Shown: positions 48,566 to 59,790, counted from the stretch's first letter. The stretch is DNA of 64,000 bases from Brassica napus (GCF_020379485.1 NC_063445.1:56755422-56819421); one strand, 5' to 3'. Program-made: numbers and translations. The notes: generated by a model from the sequence alone, not told the origin.

Positions 48566-49197
48566 TGTTGAACCACAACGGCGAAACTATTTGACTCAAG
48601 AACCAGAATCAAACACAGAAACTCGCTGATACACTCTCTGACAAACTCGACGACGAAAGTAAGAAAGTTGAGTTTGTAGAATAATAGAGATAGGAAGAAG
48701 AATGTGGAAAAGATAGAAGATGGACACAAGAAATTGTTTACCCAGTGGTTCACCTAGAATGGTTTATGTCCACTGGGGCCTGGCAAGAGGCAATCCACTA
48801 TAATCTCAAGTACAAAGAATATAGAACCTCTCTTTCTCTCACAACTAAAGCTCACAAACCAAGTTAGGTCTTTTCTTGGACAAAGGAGAAATAGTACACA
48901 CGAGCTCCTCTTATATAGTAGGAGTCTATTAGGTTAACCTAGTCGGATTAGGGCATTCGCCCCTTTCCATAAACCTATTAGGAAATATTCCAAAATACCT
49001 GCAACTTCCATAACTCCATGAAAGTAATATTTCCAGGATCCTGCCGACTTCTATATCTCCATAAAAGTGACATTTCATTTTTGTAACATGACGTCCTTGT
49101 CTTGGTCTAAGTTACTCAATCTTGTTTGATTTCCATCACCAAATCCTGACGCAGTCCATGATGGATTCTCTGACGTAGCCACGGATGAATCCCAACA
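48566..49197 (-). repeat. 5' LTR of the complete Copia element
   Basis: 632 bp, TG...CA, followed by the TCTCC duplication. Confidence 0.95.
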
Positions 49198-49239
49198 TCT
49201 CCGAATAACTCGGAGTGATGCACACTACAAGAAAACACG

Positions 49240-49690
49240 CCGAATTCCGACGGAGGTTCCGACGGACACCAATATCGTCAGACATTTGTGACGGATTACT
49301 GACCAATTTCTGACCAAATCCAAAAAAATGAAGTCGTCGGAATTCCGTCAGCCATTTCCGACGGAATTCCGACGAAATTAGGGTCGTCGGAATTTTTCGA
49401 CGACTTTTCGACGATATTCCGATAAAAAATGTAACCGTTGTAGTCGTCGGAAGTTCGTCAGTATATTCCGACGAATTTCCGACGACATTCCGATTAACAG
49501 TAGAGTCATCGGAATACCGTCGGTATTCCGACGGAATTCCGACGAACCATGTGACCGTTGCCGACAAATATATATGACCGTTGTATAGCCGTTTGAGATT
49601 GGACAATACCGACGGAATTCCGACGGACTGCTTTACATCCGTCGGAATTTCGTCGGAAAGTCGTCGGAGGGCCGTAAGCAATTTCCTATA
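49240..49690. repeat. CACTA left subterminal repeat array
   Basis: About 18 copies, by eye, of TCCGACGG / CCGTCGGAA-type units in both orientations, many pairing as short palindromes (GGAATTCC centres). In En/Spm the TNPA protein binds subterminal repeats of similar size to bring the ends together; the same role is inferred. Confidence 0.9.
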
Positions 49691-49770
49691 AATACAACCC
49701 CTCCTCATTCAACTCATTCACACTTCATTCTCTCTTCATTCTCTTTAGTCATAACAATTCCGTGAAAATC

Positions 49771-52700
49771 ATGTCTTCAGAAGTTTATTATCGTTCGTGG
49801 ATGGATAAACCTCATTTGGATCCGAACACCAATTTGCTTACGGAAGAATACGTTCAAGGGATTGGAGAATTCATGAGGCTTGTTCAACAGCAACCGGATG
49901 CAAAAAGTGGTATGTTAAGATGTCCCTGCTCTTCTTGCAATAATAATAAGGTTATAAAAGAATTTGATGTTTGGACTCATTTGTATATGAAAGGGTTTTC
50001 ACGTAATTATAAAGTTTGGTACCTTCATGGGGAAACTGGTTATGAATATGGTAGTACTAGCGAACCTCAGCCTGTTAGTGAACTTCAGCCTGATATTAGG
50101 TTAGAAGAATCTAGAACGGATATAGATTATGGTGTAGGTACTGAGCAGATGGTACATGATCATTATAGAGGGGAAGAACCAAATCCCGAATCTAGGAGAT
50201 TTTTTGACATGTTGGATGCAGGAAAACAACCTTTGTATCAAAATTGTAGAGATGGTCATTCAGTCTTATCATCTGCAACTAGATTAATGGGTATTAAGAC
50301 AGACTATAATTTGGCTGAAGAATGTATGGATGCGATTACTGATTTTGTCAAAGGTATTCTACCTGAGGATAACCTTGCACCGGGTTCATACTACGAGGTT
50401 CAGAAACTTGTTGCAGGTCTTCAACTACCGTATGAAGTGATAGATGTATGTATTGACAACTGCATGATCTACTGGAGAGCGGATGAGACACGGAATGTAT
50501 GCAAATTTTGTGGGAAACCTCGTTATCAGGAGACGAGGGGAAGAGTTCCGATCCCATTCAAAAGAATGTGGTATTTGCCTTTGACGGAAAGATTGAAGAG
50601 GTTGTATCAGTGTGAGCGCACAGCAAAAGCAATGAGATGGCATGCAGAGCATTCCACAAATGGTGAGATTAGACATCCTTCAGATGCGAAGGCTTGGAAA
50701 CATTTCCAGTCAACATATCCAGAATTTGCGGAAGAGAGAAGAAATGTTTATCTTGGATTATCTACTGATGGTTTCAGCCCATTTGGAAAGCATGGAAGAC
50801 AGTATTCTCTATGGCCAGTTATTGTGACACCGTACAACTTACGGCCGAGCTTGTGCATGCGACGAGAGTTTTTGTTTCTCTCAATTCTCGTCCCCGGGCC
50901 AGATCATCCTAAAAGATCACTAGATGTGTTTCTTCAACCACTAATATATGAGTTGCAACAACTATGGGCGCATGGTTTTGAGACATACGATGTTTCGTGC
51001 AAAGAAAACTTTCAGATGCGGGCAGTACTTATGTGGACAATAAGTGACTTTCCAGCATATGGTATGTTATCTGGATGGACAACACATGGGAAGCTATCAT
51101 GTCCATATTGTTAAGATGACACAGATGCTTTCCAACTAAAGAACGGAAGGAAAACGTGTTGGTTTGACTGTCACAGACGATTTCTACCGCAGGAGTAAGA
51201 CTTCGTTTACGAAGAACAAGCAGGTGTTTGATGGTCCACCTGAGGAAGTTAGTGGGAAAGATTTGTTGAAGCAGTTTAGGTATTTTAATGCAGAAAGGAC
51301 GACAGATGTAGGTGGACATGAAAACATTCGAGTCAATGCGGTTGGAGAGCTACATAACTGGCACAAAAAGAGTATTTTCTGGGATCTGCCATATTGGGAG
51401 AGTCATCTATTGCGGCATAATTTAGATGTCATGCATATTGAGAAGAACTTCTTCGATAATCTGATGAACACAGTCCTTAACATCCAAGGTAAAACGAAGG
51501 ATAATTTGAAGTCAAGGTTGGATTTAGTCGATATTTGTGATCGTTCTGAACTTCACGTTGATGAGAACGGTACGGCCCCTTTTCCCATTTATCGGCTGGA
51601 TGGTGCTAGAAAAGAAGAGTTCTTTGATTGGATTACAGATAAAGTGAAATTTCCTGACGGATATGCATCAAATTTGGGGAACTGCGTTGATAGAAGCGAA
51701 GGAAAGTTTACTGGCTTGAAGAGTCATGATTGTCATGTAATTATGCAGCGCCTCCTTCCGTTTGCTTTTTCAGCATTATTGCCACGTAATGTTCATGAAG
51801 CAATTGCAGGTATATTATATTTTTACAATTTAATTTATTTTTATATTTAACAATTATGCTTATAAAAACTTAATACTTACGAAAATTATGTCTTTTATCT
51901 ATGTAGGGATTAGTGTTTTCTTCCGCGACTTATGCAGCAGAGTAGTGACTGAAGAGGGTATTAATAATTTGAAGACAAACGCACCAGTCAGCATGTGCAA
52001 CCTTGAGAAGATATTTCCTCCATCATTCTTTGATGTAATGGAACATCTTGCTATTCATCTCGCAAGAGAATTGGAACTTGGTGGTCCTGTGCAGTACAGA
52101 TGGATGTATATTTTTGAGCGTTATATGCATCATCTGAAGAAGATGGTCAAAAATCAAAGCAGGGTGGAAGGATCTATAGTGGCACAGGTGATCAATGAAG
52201 AAACTGCAATCTTTGCTGAAAATTATTTTCCACCAGAAGTGCATACAAAACACCGAAGACCTGCTCGGCATGATGATAGAGGGGAGAGAGCAACATATCA
52301 TGTTACTGTCCCAAGCATGTTCAAGGAAATAGGACGACTTAGTGGAAAATTCACGAAGCGGAGACTTACGGACACTGAGCACGCTCATTTGCAAACATAT
52401 TTGCTCACCAACTGTGAAGATGTTCTACAATATGAGAGGTAAAAATATTTATTCATTTATTGTTAGATTAATATTCAATAAATTTATTTCATATTGATAA
52501 TATTTTTGTATATAGTGTATATATGGCGGAGTTGCGTATGACTCACAGGCATGCAACAGAAGATGAGCTTCGACAACTTAGAGATAACGGATTTGCTGCG
52601 TGGCTTCGTAGTTATGTGAGTCATATATCATATTACCCTATGCAAATGATTAGTTTAAATTTAATATATATAAACTAATTAACTTTTCAATCATATATGT

Positions 52701-53453
52701 TTTTAATTTATAGGTGAATGATGGTTTGGCCAGAGGTCTTGTGTTCGATGATTGGATACGCGAATTTGTGCAGGGACCAAACTATGTGGTCAAATCATAT
52801 CCTAAATTTTGTACGCGAGGATATGCATTCACAAGGAAAGGTCATTCTAAGACAACATATGATGCTGGTGTTTCATCTTCTTCTGGTGACGATGTCTACT
52901 ACGGCAACATAAAAGAAATATTGGAAATCCAATTTCCTGGAATGGTTGGATTGCGTTGTGTAGTATTCTATTGTGATTGGTATGACACCACCCCAGATAG
53001 AGGAGTGAAGATTGATGCGTTTGGTGTTACATCAGTTCATTCGCGGCGGAAACTTCAATATTATGATCCCTTCATTCTTGGTTCGCAAGCTGATCAGGTA
53101 TGTCAATCTATTCATAATTTTTTACCAATATAATTAATTAATGTTATATATTTTACTAATACTTGTATAATTGATATGTATAGGTGTGCTACATCAGTTA
53201 CCCTCGGGTGACGTACAGAGACGATCCATGGGTTACTGTAACGCAAATCAACCCAAGAGGACGAGTGGATGGAACTTCTGATGATGATGAACCATTGCAA
53301 CCAGAGTCTACCAGCAACGCCCAGGCAGTTGAAGATTTGGAAAATGTTCAACTCGTTGAGAATTTGACTGTGTTTGGACATGATGCTGTCGTACATTCAG
53401 AGCCAGAAGCCGAGGTTGGGGAGTTTGATGAAGATTCAGAAGATTCTGATTAG
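49771..53453 (+). pseudogene. CACTA transposase TNP2, inactivated
   Basis: Exons 49771-51809, 51907-52438, 52516-52615, 52714-53097 and 53184-53453, all with GT-AG borders. The N-terminal transposase-associated domain has RSWMDKPHLDPN and CPCSSCNNNK. The tnp2 core has LSTDGFSPFGKHGRQYS, LDVFLQPLIYELQQLW, SCPYC and HNLDVMHIEKNFFDNLM. DUF4218 follows (VMEHLAIHLARELELGG, YRWMYIFERYMHHLK), then DUF4216 (GLRCVVFYCDWYDT) and an acidic tail. Damage: the codon after SCPYC is TAA (51112-51114), and about 60 bp on, just after CHRRF, a short out-of-frame deletion removes the expected Leu-Pro...Pro-Tyr stretch. The rest of the frame is open. The upstream ATG at 49762 is an alternative start. Confidence 0.92.
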
Positions 53454-53469
53454 TTTTTTTTTTTATTAT

Positions 53470-54125
53470 TGGTCCGTCGGAAATCCCTCGCAATATACCG
53501 ACGACATAGCGACGACATTGGGTTTCATTGAAATTTGGAAAGGTCGTCGGTAATTCGTCGGTATATTCCGACGAATTACCGACGACATGTGTTTCTATAA
53601 AATTTCAATCATAAAAATCTATAAATTTAGATGCCAAAACTATGAAAATAACACATAATAAGTGTTTAGTATAGTATTAGATCGCAACCGTTCAAATATA
53701 ACAACTCATTAAAATATTTATGTATGCATATCATTGTTTTCATAACATCTCATCTTAACATTATATACTTATACAATCATATTCATATAAGCTTACACTA
53801 CAAAAAATGTTGTTGTGTAAAATCGTGTTATAAAACATTTTTATTGTTAAATCTTTATGCAAATACTATATATATTATCAAAGATTTGGATTTTGCATTT
53901 AGAAACTTGAAATCAACACCCTAAACACTAAGTCGTCGGAATTCCGTCGGAATATACTGACGGACACATTCCGTCGGAATATACTGACGGACCCTTTCCG
54001 TCGGAAATTCAATTTGCCCGGGAGAACCAAACCGCTTGAAAATTTTCGCGAATCAGCATTTGGTATATTTTAATTATACCGACGGAATACCGACGAACCC
54101 GTGTCCGTCGGAATCCTCGGATATA
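53470..54125. repeat. Internal CACTA repeat cluster between the two transposase genes
   Basis: CCGACGG/CCGTCGG units recur at about 53474-53600 and 53930-54120, separated by AT-rich DNA. They sit between the TNP2 stop and the TnpA-like leader, far from either terminus, so they may act on the TnpA-like promoter. Confidence 0.8.
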
Positions 54126-54289
54126 ATAACCCTCCTTCTTCCTTCTTCGTTATCTCCGCGGCCTCTCTCTCTCAAAACGAACACTCTCCGGCGATTTCTC
54201 CATCTCTCCGGCGATTCCAGCCCTTCTCCACCTCTCTTCACCGGCGAATCCTCTTCTCACCCTCATATCTCTTCCCCAAGCCCCAAATC

Positions 54290-56584
54290 ATGTAAGAATC
54301 ATCCCAAACCTTCTTTTATATCATTTGTTTAGGGTTTTGGAAGTTAGATCTCGGATTTTAGGTTGTTTGATTAAAAATTTTAGGATTGAATGGATAGTTT
54401 AGGATATATAAGTTAGGATTGTTGTTTGGATTGTTGTTTTAGTTTTTTTGGAACATTTTTTGATTTTTAAAAACGTTTTTTGATTTTTAAAAACGTTTTT
54501 TGATTTTTTAAAACATTTTTTTAGATTTTTAAAAACGTTTTTCAAGTTTCCAGTAATGAAATATATATAATAAAACGTTTTTAAATTTTTTTAAAAATAT
54601 TTAACAACATTTTTCTATATTTATAAATTTTTTATAATTTTGTATACATATATATATATATATATAAATCATGTATAATAAAAATTTTAAAATTTTTTAT
54701 AATTTTTTATAAGTTTCCACTAATAAACTATGTATAATAAAACATTTTTTAAAAAAATTTATAAATATTTAACAACATTTTTCTTCATTTATAAATTTTT
54801 TATAATTGTGTATACATATATATATATATATAAATCATGTATAATAAAAATTTTTAACTTTTTTAATTATTTTTTATAAGTTTCTAGTAATAAACTATGT
54901 ATAATAAAAGGTTTAATAGTTTTTTTTAAAACGTTTATAAAACCTTTTGTAAATATATAAATGAAAACATTAAAAATAGAAATGATTTGAAAATATGTTT
55001 GATGTATTAATTATTTTTTAGGGCCGAGGATGAACCCCGCCCCGCAGCCCGTCTTCGACGTAGTTCGGTGAGCAGTTCCCGTGCATCAGGATCGTCTCAT
55101 GACTCGGTTCCCGCATATATTCCCGCTCCAGCTCCCGCTGCCCCTCACGCTGCTGCTCAACAGGATCTGGGGGTCATGCCGGTTCATCTATTGGTTCAAC
55201 AACCAGGTCGAGAGCATCTCCCGGTTCTCCACCCCAACCCACGACGAGGCTATAGCACTTGGTTAGTATTTTTTTTTTATTTGTACCGTTATGTTTTTTT
55301 CCTTTAATTAACTTGCTAACTTGTATTTTTTTTAAAGGTTCACCAAGTCGAAAAATGGCATTAGCCGGAGCATCAACCAGATGATGTACTCCATGCTCCG
55401 TTTTGGATATCCAAAGTAGAGTGTGATCCCTTCCGACGAACGAGAGTTGTGGTTTCGTCAGTTTGCGGTATAGTAACTCTTTATTTTTTTAAAGTTTTTA
55501 CATTTTTTTAAATATATTTACTTATTAAATTGTGTTTGTTTTGTAGCAAGAGTTCAACTGGCACTCCGATCTTACGGAAACAGTCCGTAAGAAATTCAAC
55601 GAAAAGGCCATGGACTCTTATACAAAGCAGATAAACGCGTGGAAGACAGTTTGGCAGAAGAACAAGAGGCCACGGTTCATCAACGGGACGGTGTGGGAGC
55701 AGTTGATAGCTCATTGGGAGAAGGAAGAAACTGCAGAGACGTCTTCTAGGAACTCCAAGAACCGGAAGAGCGATCGTGGCGGGAAAGGTATGTATGTGCA
55801 CAACCTCGGCGCTTGCTCTATGTCTACTAAGGAGGATGAACTTGTAAGTTTTTTATTATTATTTATCTTTATATTTTTAAAATAAATATTTTATATATTC
55901 CTTGGCTAATAATGGCGGTTTTTTTAGATCGAAGCAAATGACGGTAATCCCGTTGATCGTCTCCAATTCATTAAGGTGGCTCACACTAACAAGACGACGG
56001 GTCAAATTCAGGACTCCGTGATCAAAGGTATCGTTGATTTGGTGGAAGCTGAAATAGTTTCTCAATCTCAGCCTCTCTCTGATGACGGCGACTCTACGGG
56101 AGCTTCAACCAACTTGTCTCTATTGCAAATAAATGAGATGGTTGAAAAGGTAATTTTTTTTATTAATATATTTTTTTTAAATGTCGATTACTAACTTGTC
56201 CCTATTTACTTACTTTAAATATTTTTGTAGGCGGTTCCTAAAAGGAAAGGAGGCCGTTTAGTTGGGTTGGCCCGCCGTGCTTCTTCGTATCCGGCATCTT
56301 CTTCGCAAGCTCCGTATGCCGATCCCATGATTCTCGAGGAGCTACATGACAAAGATGAACGGATTGGGGCATTGGAGGAGCAGAACACCACTATCCTTTC
56401 GGAGAATGCCACTATCCGTTTGGAGAATGCCACTATCCTTGCTGAGTTGGCATCCCAGAAGAAGTTCAACACCGAGATAATGCAGAAGCTAGATCGCTTG
56501 ATGTCTTCGAGTTCATCTTATTTTTTCGGCTTTTTAAAACTTTCGGAATATTTTTTTTTCTATTTCGGTTTGTATGAATTTTAA
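54290..56584 (+). pseudogene. CACTA second gene, TnpA-like (plant transposase Ptta/En/Spm family), one nonsense codon
   Basis: Exons end/start at 54291 | 55022-55261, 55338-55467, 55547-55843, 55928-56149, 56231-56584. The start codon appears split by intron 1 (AT at 54290-54291, G at 55022), giving MAEDEPRPAARLRRSSVSSS. A Pro/Ala-rich N-terminus is followed by the family domain: KSKNGISRSINQMM, then [47 protein letters not shown]-terminal coiled coil with hydrophobic heptads follows (RIGALEEQNTTILSENATIR). A TAG sits in exon 3 after RFGYPK, where the frame otherwise continues as SVIPSDE; a Trp codon is the likely ancestor. Apart from that the frame is intact. The family binds subterminal repeats. 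Confidence 0.88.
54455..54900. repeat. AT-rich tandem repeats in intron 1 of the TnpA-like gene
   Basis: Four 21-bp units around GATTTTTAAAAACGTTTTTT (about 54460-54545) are followed by about two units of roughly 175 bp (about 54545-54715 and 54716-54890), both holding TATGTATAATAAAA, AACAACATTTTTC and a (TA)n run. Confidence 0.8.
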
Positions 56585-56724
56585 ACTTTCTTAATGTTTT
56601 TTTCTATTTTGGTTTGTATGAATTTAAATTATATAATATTATTAGTTTTAAATTTCTGATTTTTTTAATTTATTAATTTAAAAAAATATATAAAATTGCA
56701 AAATCAATTCGTTTTTAAAATTTA

Positions 56725-57175
56725 TATAATTCGGTATATTCCGACGGACAATGGTCGTCAGAATATACCGACGGACAAATATCCGTCGGAATTTACCGAC
56801 GAACCTATATTCGTCGGAATATTCCGACGGACAAATATCCGTCGGTATATTCCGACGACCAGTTCCGTCGGAATATTCCGACGACCATGGTCCGTCGGAA
56901 TACACCGAGGAATCCACTACGTCGGAATTGTCCGAGGAACGTTCTCCGTCGGTACATAGTTTTTCCGATGAACTCTGGTCTCGTGTGTCCGCATCGTAAT
57001 ATCGTCGAAAGTTCGTCAGAATGACGTTTCTCGGTATTCGTCAGAAAGTCGTCGGAAGTTCTGACGAAATTCTGACGAATTTTTTTTTTCCGACAAAACG
57101 ATACCGACGGACAGGTTCGTCGGAATCGGTCTATTCCGACGAATTTCCGACGATTTCGGCCATCAGAATCCCCCT
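56725..57175. repeat. CACTA right subterminal repeat array
   Basis: Dense CCGACGGA / TCCGTCGGAA units in both orientations, often spaced about 20-25 bp apart, from 56735 to the right terminal repeat. The counterpart of the left array. Confidence 0.9.
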
Positions 57176-57189
57176 GTTTTCTTGTAGTG

Positions 57190-58129
57190 GCAGTACCTTA
57201 TTAGCTCATTTAAAAAATAAAGAACTCTTCCCATGATATGTAAAGTTATGGTTTTAGGGCATCACAGGACAACTACTCCGGACAGTTCCTTTTTATTCAT
57301 TTTGTTGTGTTTTTTAACTTCAAGAAGCTTTCCGTCTTTTAACTCATTTTTGTTATAGATTATGACTAGTTCTGTGTTGCATGGAGAAAAGGACAGCTAA
57401 AAGAAGTAGAGTTGTCGAATCTTGTGAAAAAAATGCATCAAGCCAAGTAACAAAAATAATTCAATTGCTTCGTATAAAAGTCCCACAAAATACAAATAAA
57501 CCCTTCTTCGAATGCAAAACAAAACATCTTTTGATGCGAATAAAAGAGATTCTTTGGATCGGTTTTGCAGGCAAGGTGCACCGAGGAAAAGGAAAGGACC
57601 AACGCAGAGGAATCAAAGGGTTTCTCGGTTTAGAATCTATAAGAGCAACTCCAACATGAGATACTCATATGGTATCTAAAAGATAAAGAAAAGAAAAAAA
57701 TATAAAGAAATTATGAAAGTGACGGTTTTAGACACAATCCTATCTAAAACAACATATATAGTTTTAGAACTCCACAACAATTTATGTGTTTGTTTGTAAA
57801 TGACTCAATTTTTAAACAATTATTAAAACAAAAAATTTAGCAATTCAGTTACATTTAAATATCAATATTATTTGTATAGAACCCCTATTTTACATACTCA
57901 CCGATAAAGGTGCTCTTAATAATCCTTTTATGAGAATCCATACCCCAAGTTTATTTGCAGCTCAAAGGAACACAAAGAACCCTAATGAATTAATCTCTGT
58001 TTCCTTTTTTTTTCCTTTATGTTAGTTTGAATCTTGAACATTCTTTTGTTTTGTGTGTACAGTTAGAACCATTTTTATAAACAGCGTAATTACAATTCTT
58101 ACCAATCTTTCATCTAGAGACAACGACTA
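57190..58129. other. Short spacer with a MITE
   Basis: Holds the right part of the sequence split by the CACTA insertion (57190-57240), a coding-looking plus-strand patch at about 57570-57640 (RKRKGPTQRNQRVSRF) that I cannot assign, and a MITE at 57640-57918. Confidence 0.4.
57640..57918. mobile_element. Probable Harbinger/Tourist-type MITE
   Basis: Ends TAAGAGCAACTCCAACA and, inverted, ...AGGTGCTCTTA match the common plant MITE pattern and are bordered by TA(A)-like trinucleotides. About 280 bp, AT-rich, non-coding. Confidence 0.5.
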
Positions 58130-58553
58130 GCATCTTAGTACTTGTTTTGAAATGAGCTGAATTCTACCTCATGGTGCCAATTTGACAGCTTGAATATTTC
58201 TTTATACCACATAGACAATTTCAACAGTTACATGAATTACAACTTGACAAGTGAAAAATAAATATAATACAAACCAACTTAATGCATAATCTTTAAAACA
58301 ACCAACAATTTATACCAACTAGAACATGTCAATTAGTATTATTTTTAAGTCACCAGCTATCCTTTCAATGACGGGTAACAATACAACATTTTTCTGTCAT
58401 CCTCATAAAATTCAAGCATTAGTTTATCTTGGCAACGCCTTCCACAGCCATTGCAGATGGGTCGAGTGAGACGATTGTTCGGGATTATATTAATTTTTTT
58501 ATCATCTAACAAGAGATTTTGAGCAGGCTTGACATAGGGTGCACATTTTCCTA
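58130..58553 (-). pseudogene. Duplicated, truncated 3' end of the DC1 gene
   Basis: This segment is a direct, closely similar copy of 59790-60199: the DC1 gene's 3' flank, UTR and last about 65 codons (CAPYVKPAQNLLLDD, IPNNRLTRPIC, GRRCQDKLMLE). Similarity stops abruptly after ...GCACATTTTCCTA (58553 / 60199). Small indels near the stop codon and after LLLDD show it is decaying. It lacks all other DC1 repeats and is not functional as read. Confidence 0.88.
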
Positions 58554-58679
58554 AATCAAAAATGGTATAATTACACAGAACCGCTGCCTAATTGAGAGGA
58601 TGTAGAATCAGTAAAAACCCCATATGTGTCCTTTTATTATTGGCTTATTTCTTTTTGCCGTTGATATGTGTATTGGTTT

Positions 58680-59498
58680 AAGGTGGTTGGGAGAAGACCT
58701 GGAAAGCAGGAGCAACCCCATGGGACTTGCTGGACCAACTCCGATCAGTAAACATCTCGCTGAGACGGGTTCATTGCCTAAAGGCAGAGCTCTTGTTCCT
58801 GGTTGTGGAACGTATGTTCTTGGACAAGGACACAGCTTTCTTAAATATCTTATGTTGTGTGCTTGCCAGCAATGAAACATTGCAGGTTTATGATGTGGTG
58901 GCAGTGGCCTGCCCTGATCGTTATGTGGTTGGATTATCAAAAACTGTGATTGAAAAATCATCAAAGGTGTCAACAGTTCATCTTTGCCCAATGCAAAGTA
59001 CTTCTCTTTAATCCTAATCTCTGTTTCTGGTTCTATACACAACATATAGGCTTTTGTTTATGTATATCTGCATAATATGATGACCATTCTCGCAGTTTCT
59101 TTTGTGCATTTGAAGCTAGCGTGAGACCTCCATGGGCACAAAGAATAGAAAAGCTTCTGAAACCAAGTGGAGAGCTTATAACATTGATGTTTCCTGTAAG
59201 CATTACAATGGTATCTCCATTCTCTGATACATTTCTGATGAAACCTGAAAAATATTGATGTCTTTTGGCAGATGGATGAGCGTTCTGGAGGTCCTCCTTA
59301 CAAAGTATTTGTGTCTGAGTAATGTGTTCTCCCCTCTTATCTCTTTTAATAACAGCAGCAACATCATTTACACGTTGTGGCAAAAGATTCACTCTCTAAT
59401 CTTTAAAATGTTGCAGTTACGAGAAGGTTCTGATTCCACTGGGATTTGAGGCAATGTCCATTGTGGACAAGGAACGTGCTATAACACCACGCAAGGTA
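58680..59498 (+). pseudogene. HOL-type thiol/halide methyltransferase pseudogene
   Basis: Exon pieces read GWEKTWKAGATPWD, then after a 1-bp frameshift GPTPISKHLAETGSLPKGRA, LVPGCGT before a GTATG donor, then YDVVAVACPDRYVVGL, LPNAKYFSL, FCAFEASVRPPWAQRIEKLL, KPSGELITLMFP, MDERSGGPPYKV, and YEKVLIPLGFEAMSIVD. This is the HARMLESS TO OZONE LAYER SAM-dependent methyltransferase fold (SAM loop VPGCGTGYD). Those enzymes methylate thiocyanate and bisulfide, including glucosinolate breakdown products, and halides. The N-terminus, two residues after GL, and the exon with the FLSEDFF..DLIFDYT region are missing. The intron positions are kept, so it is a genomic duplicate, not a retrocopy. Confidence 0.88.
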
Positions 59499-59639
59499 TA
59501 ATATACAACATGAAACTTTCAAATAAGCCTTGAGATAATGAGATAATGAGATAATGTTAACCTTTGGAATCAAATGTTTAAATTTTATAGAATACAATAA
59601 CTTATAACTTTTGTAAAATTTAAATTTAATAATTCAACT

Positions 59640-59790
59640 TCTAAAAAAAAAATTTAAGAACCTCAAATGGGTTCTCCCATTGGACCTTGACAAAACTAAT
59701 TCCATAAACAAGGGTTCTAAACTTCATAAAGTACAAAATTAACAATTAAACAAATCATTGGAACCCATCAAGGGTTCTAACCATTGGACA
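59640..59790. mobile_element. MITE fragment at the duplication border
   Basis: CCATTGGACATGCTCTTAG at the right, and a related inverted phrase (CCCATTGGACC) at the left, resemble MITE ends. The right end coincides with the start of the duplicated DC1 tail. Confidence 0.35.

Larger units (their letters stand above)
43819..49197 (-). mobile_element. Complete Copia LTR retrotransposon (5.38 kb, TSD TCTCC)
   Basis: Two LTRs (43819-44451 and 48566-49197, both TGTTGAACCAC...GAATCCCAACA) enclose gag, protease, integrase, RT and RNase H in the Copia order on the minus strand. The primer-binding site abuts the right LTR, and a purine-rich tract (AAGGTGGAGTT on the minus strand) abuts the left LTR. 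Identical TCTCC pentamers flank the element (43814-43818, 49198-49202). By hand comparison the LTRs differ at roughly 33 of 632 positions, about 5 percent. Confidence 0.96.
49223..57189 (+). mobile_element. CACTA (En/Spm) DNA transposon, structurally complete (8.0 kb, TSD GCA)
   Basis: Terminal inverted repeats share 15 bp, CACTACAAGAAAACA (49223-49237) and its complement ending TTCTTGTAGTG (57175-57189). The trinucleotide GCA flanks both ends (49220-49222, 57190-57192), the 3-bp duplication expected for CACTA elements. Subterminal arrays of CCGACGGAAT-type motifs lie inside both ends. Two genes are carried, a TNP2-type transposase (49771-53453) and a Ptta/En/Spm-family TnpA-like protein (54290-56584), both on the plus strand and both damaged by stops. 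Only 25 bp separate it from the Copia element on its left. Confidence 0.97.
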
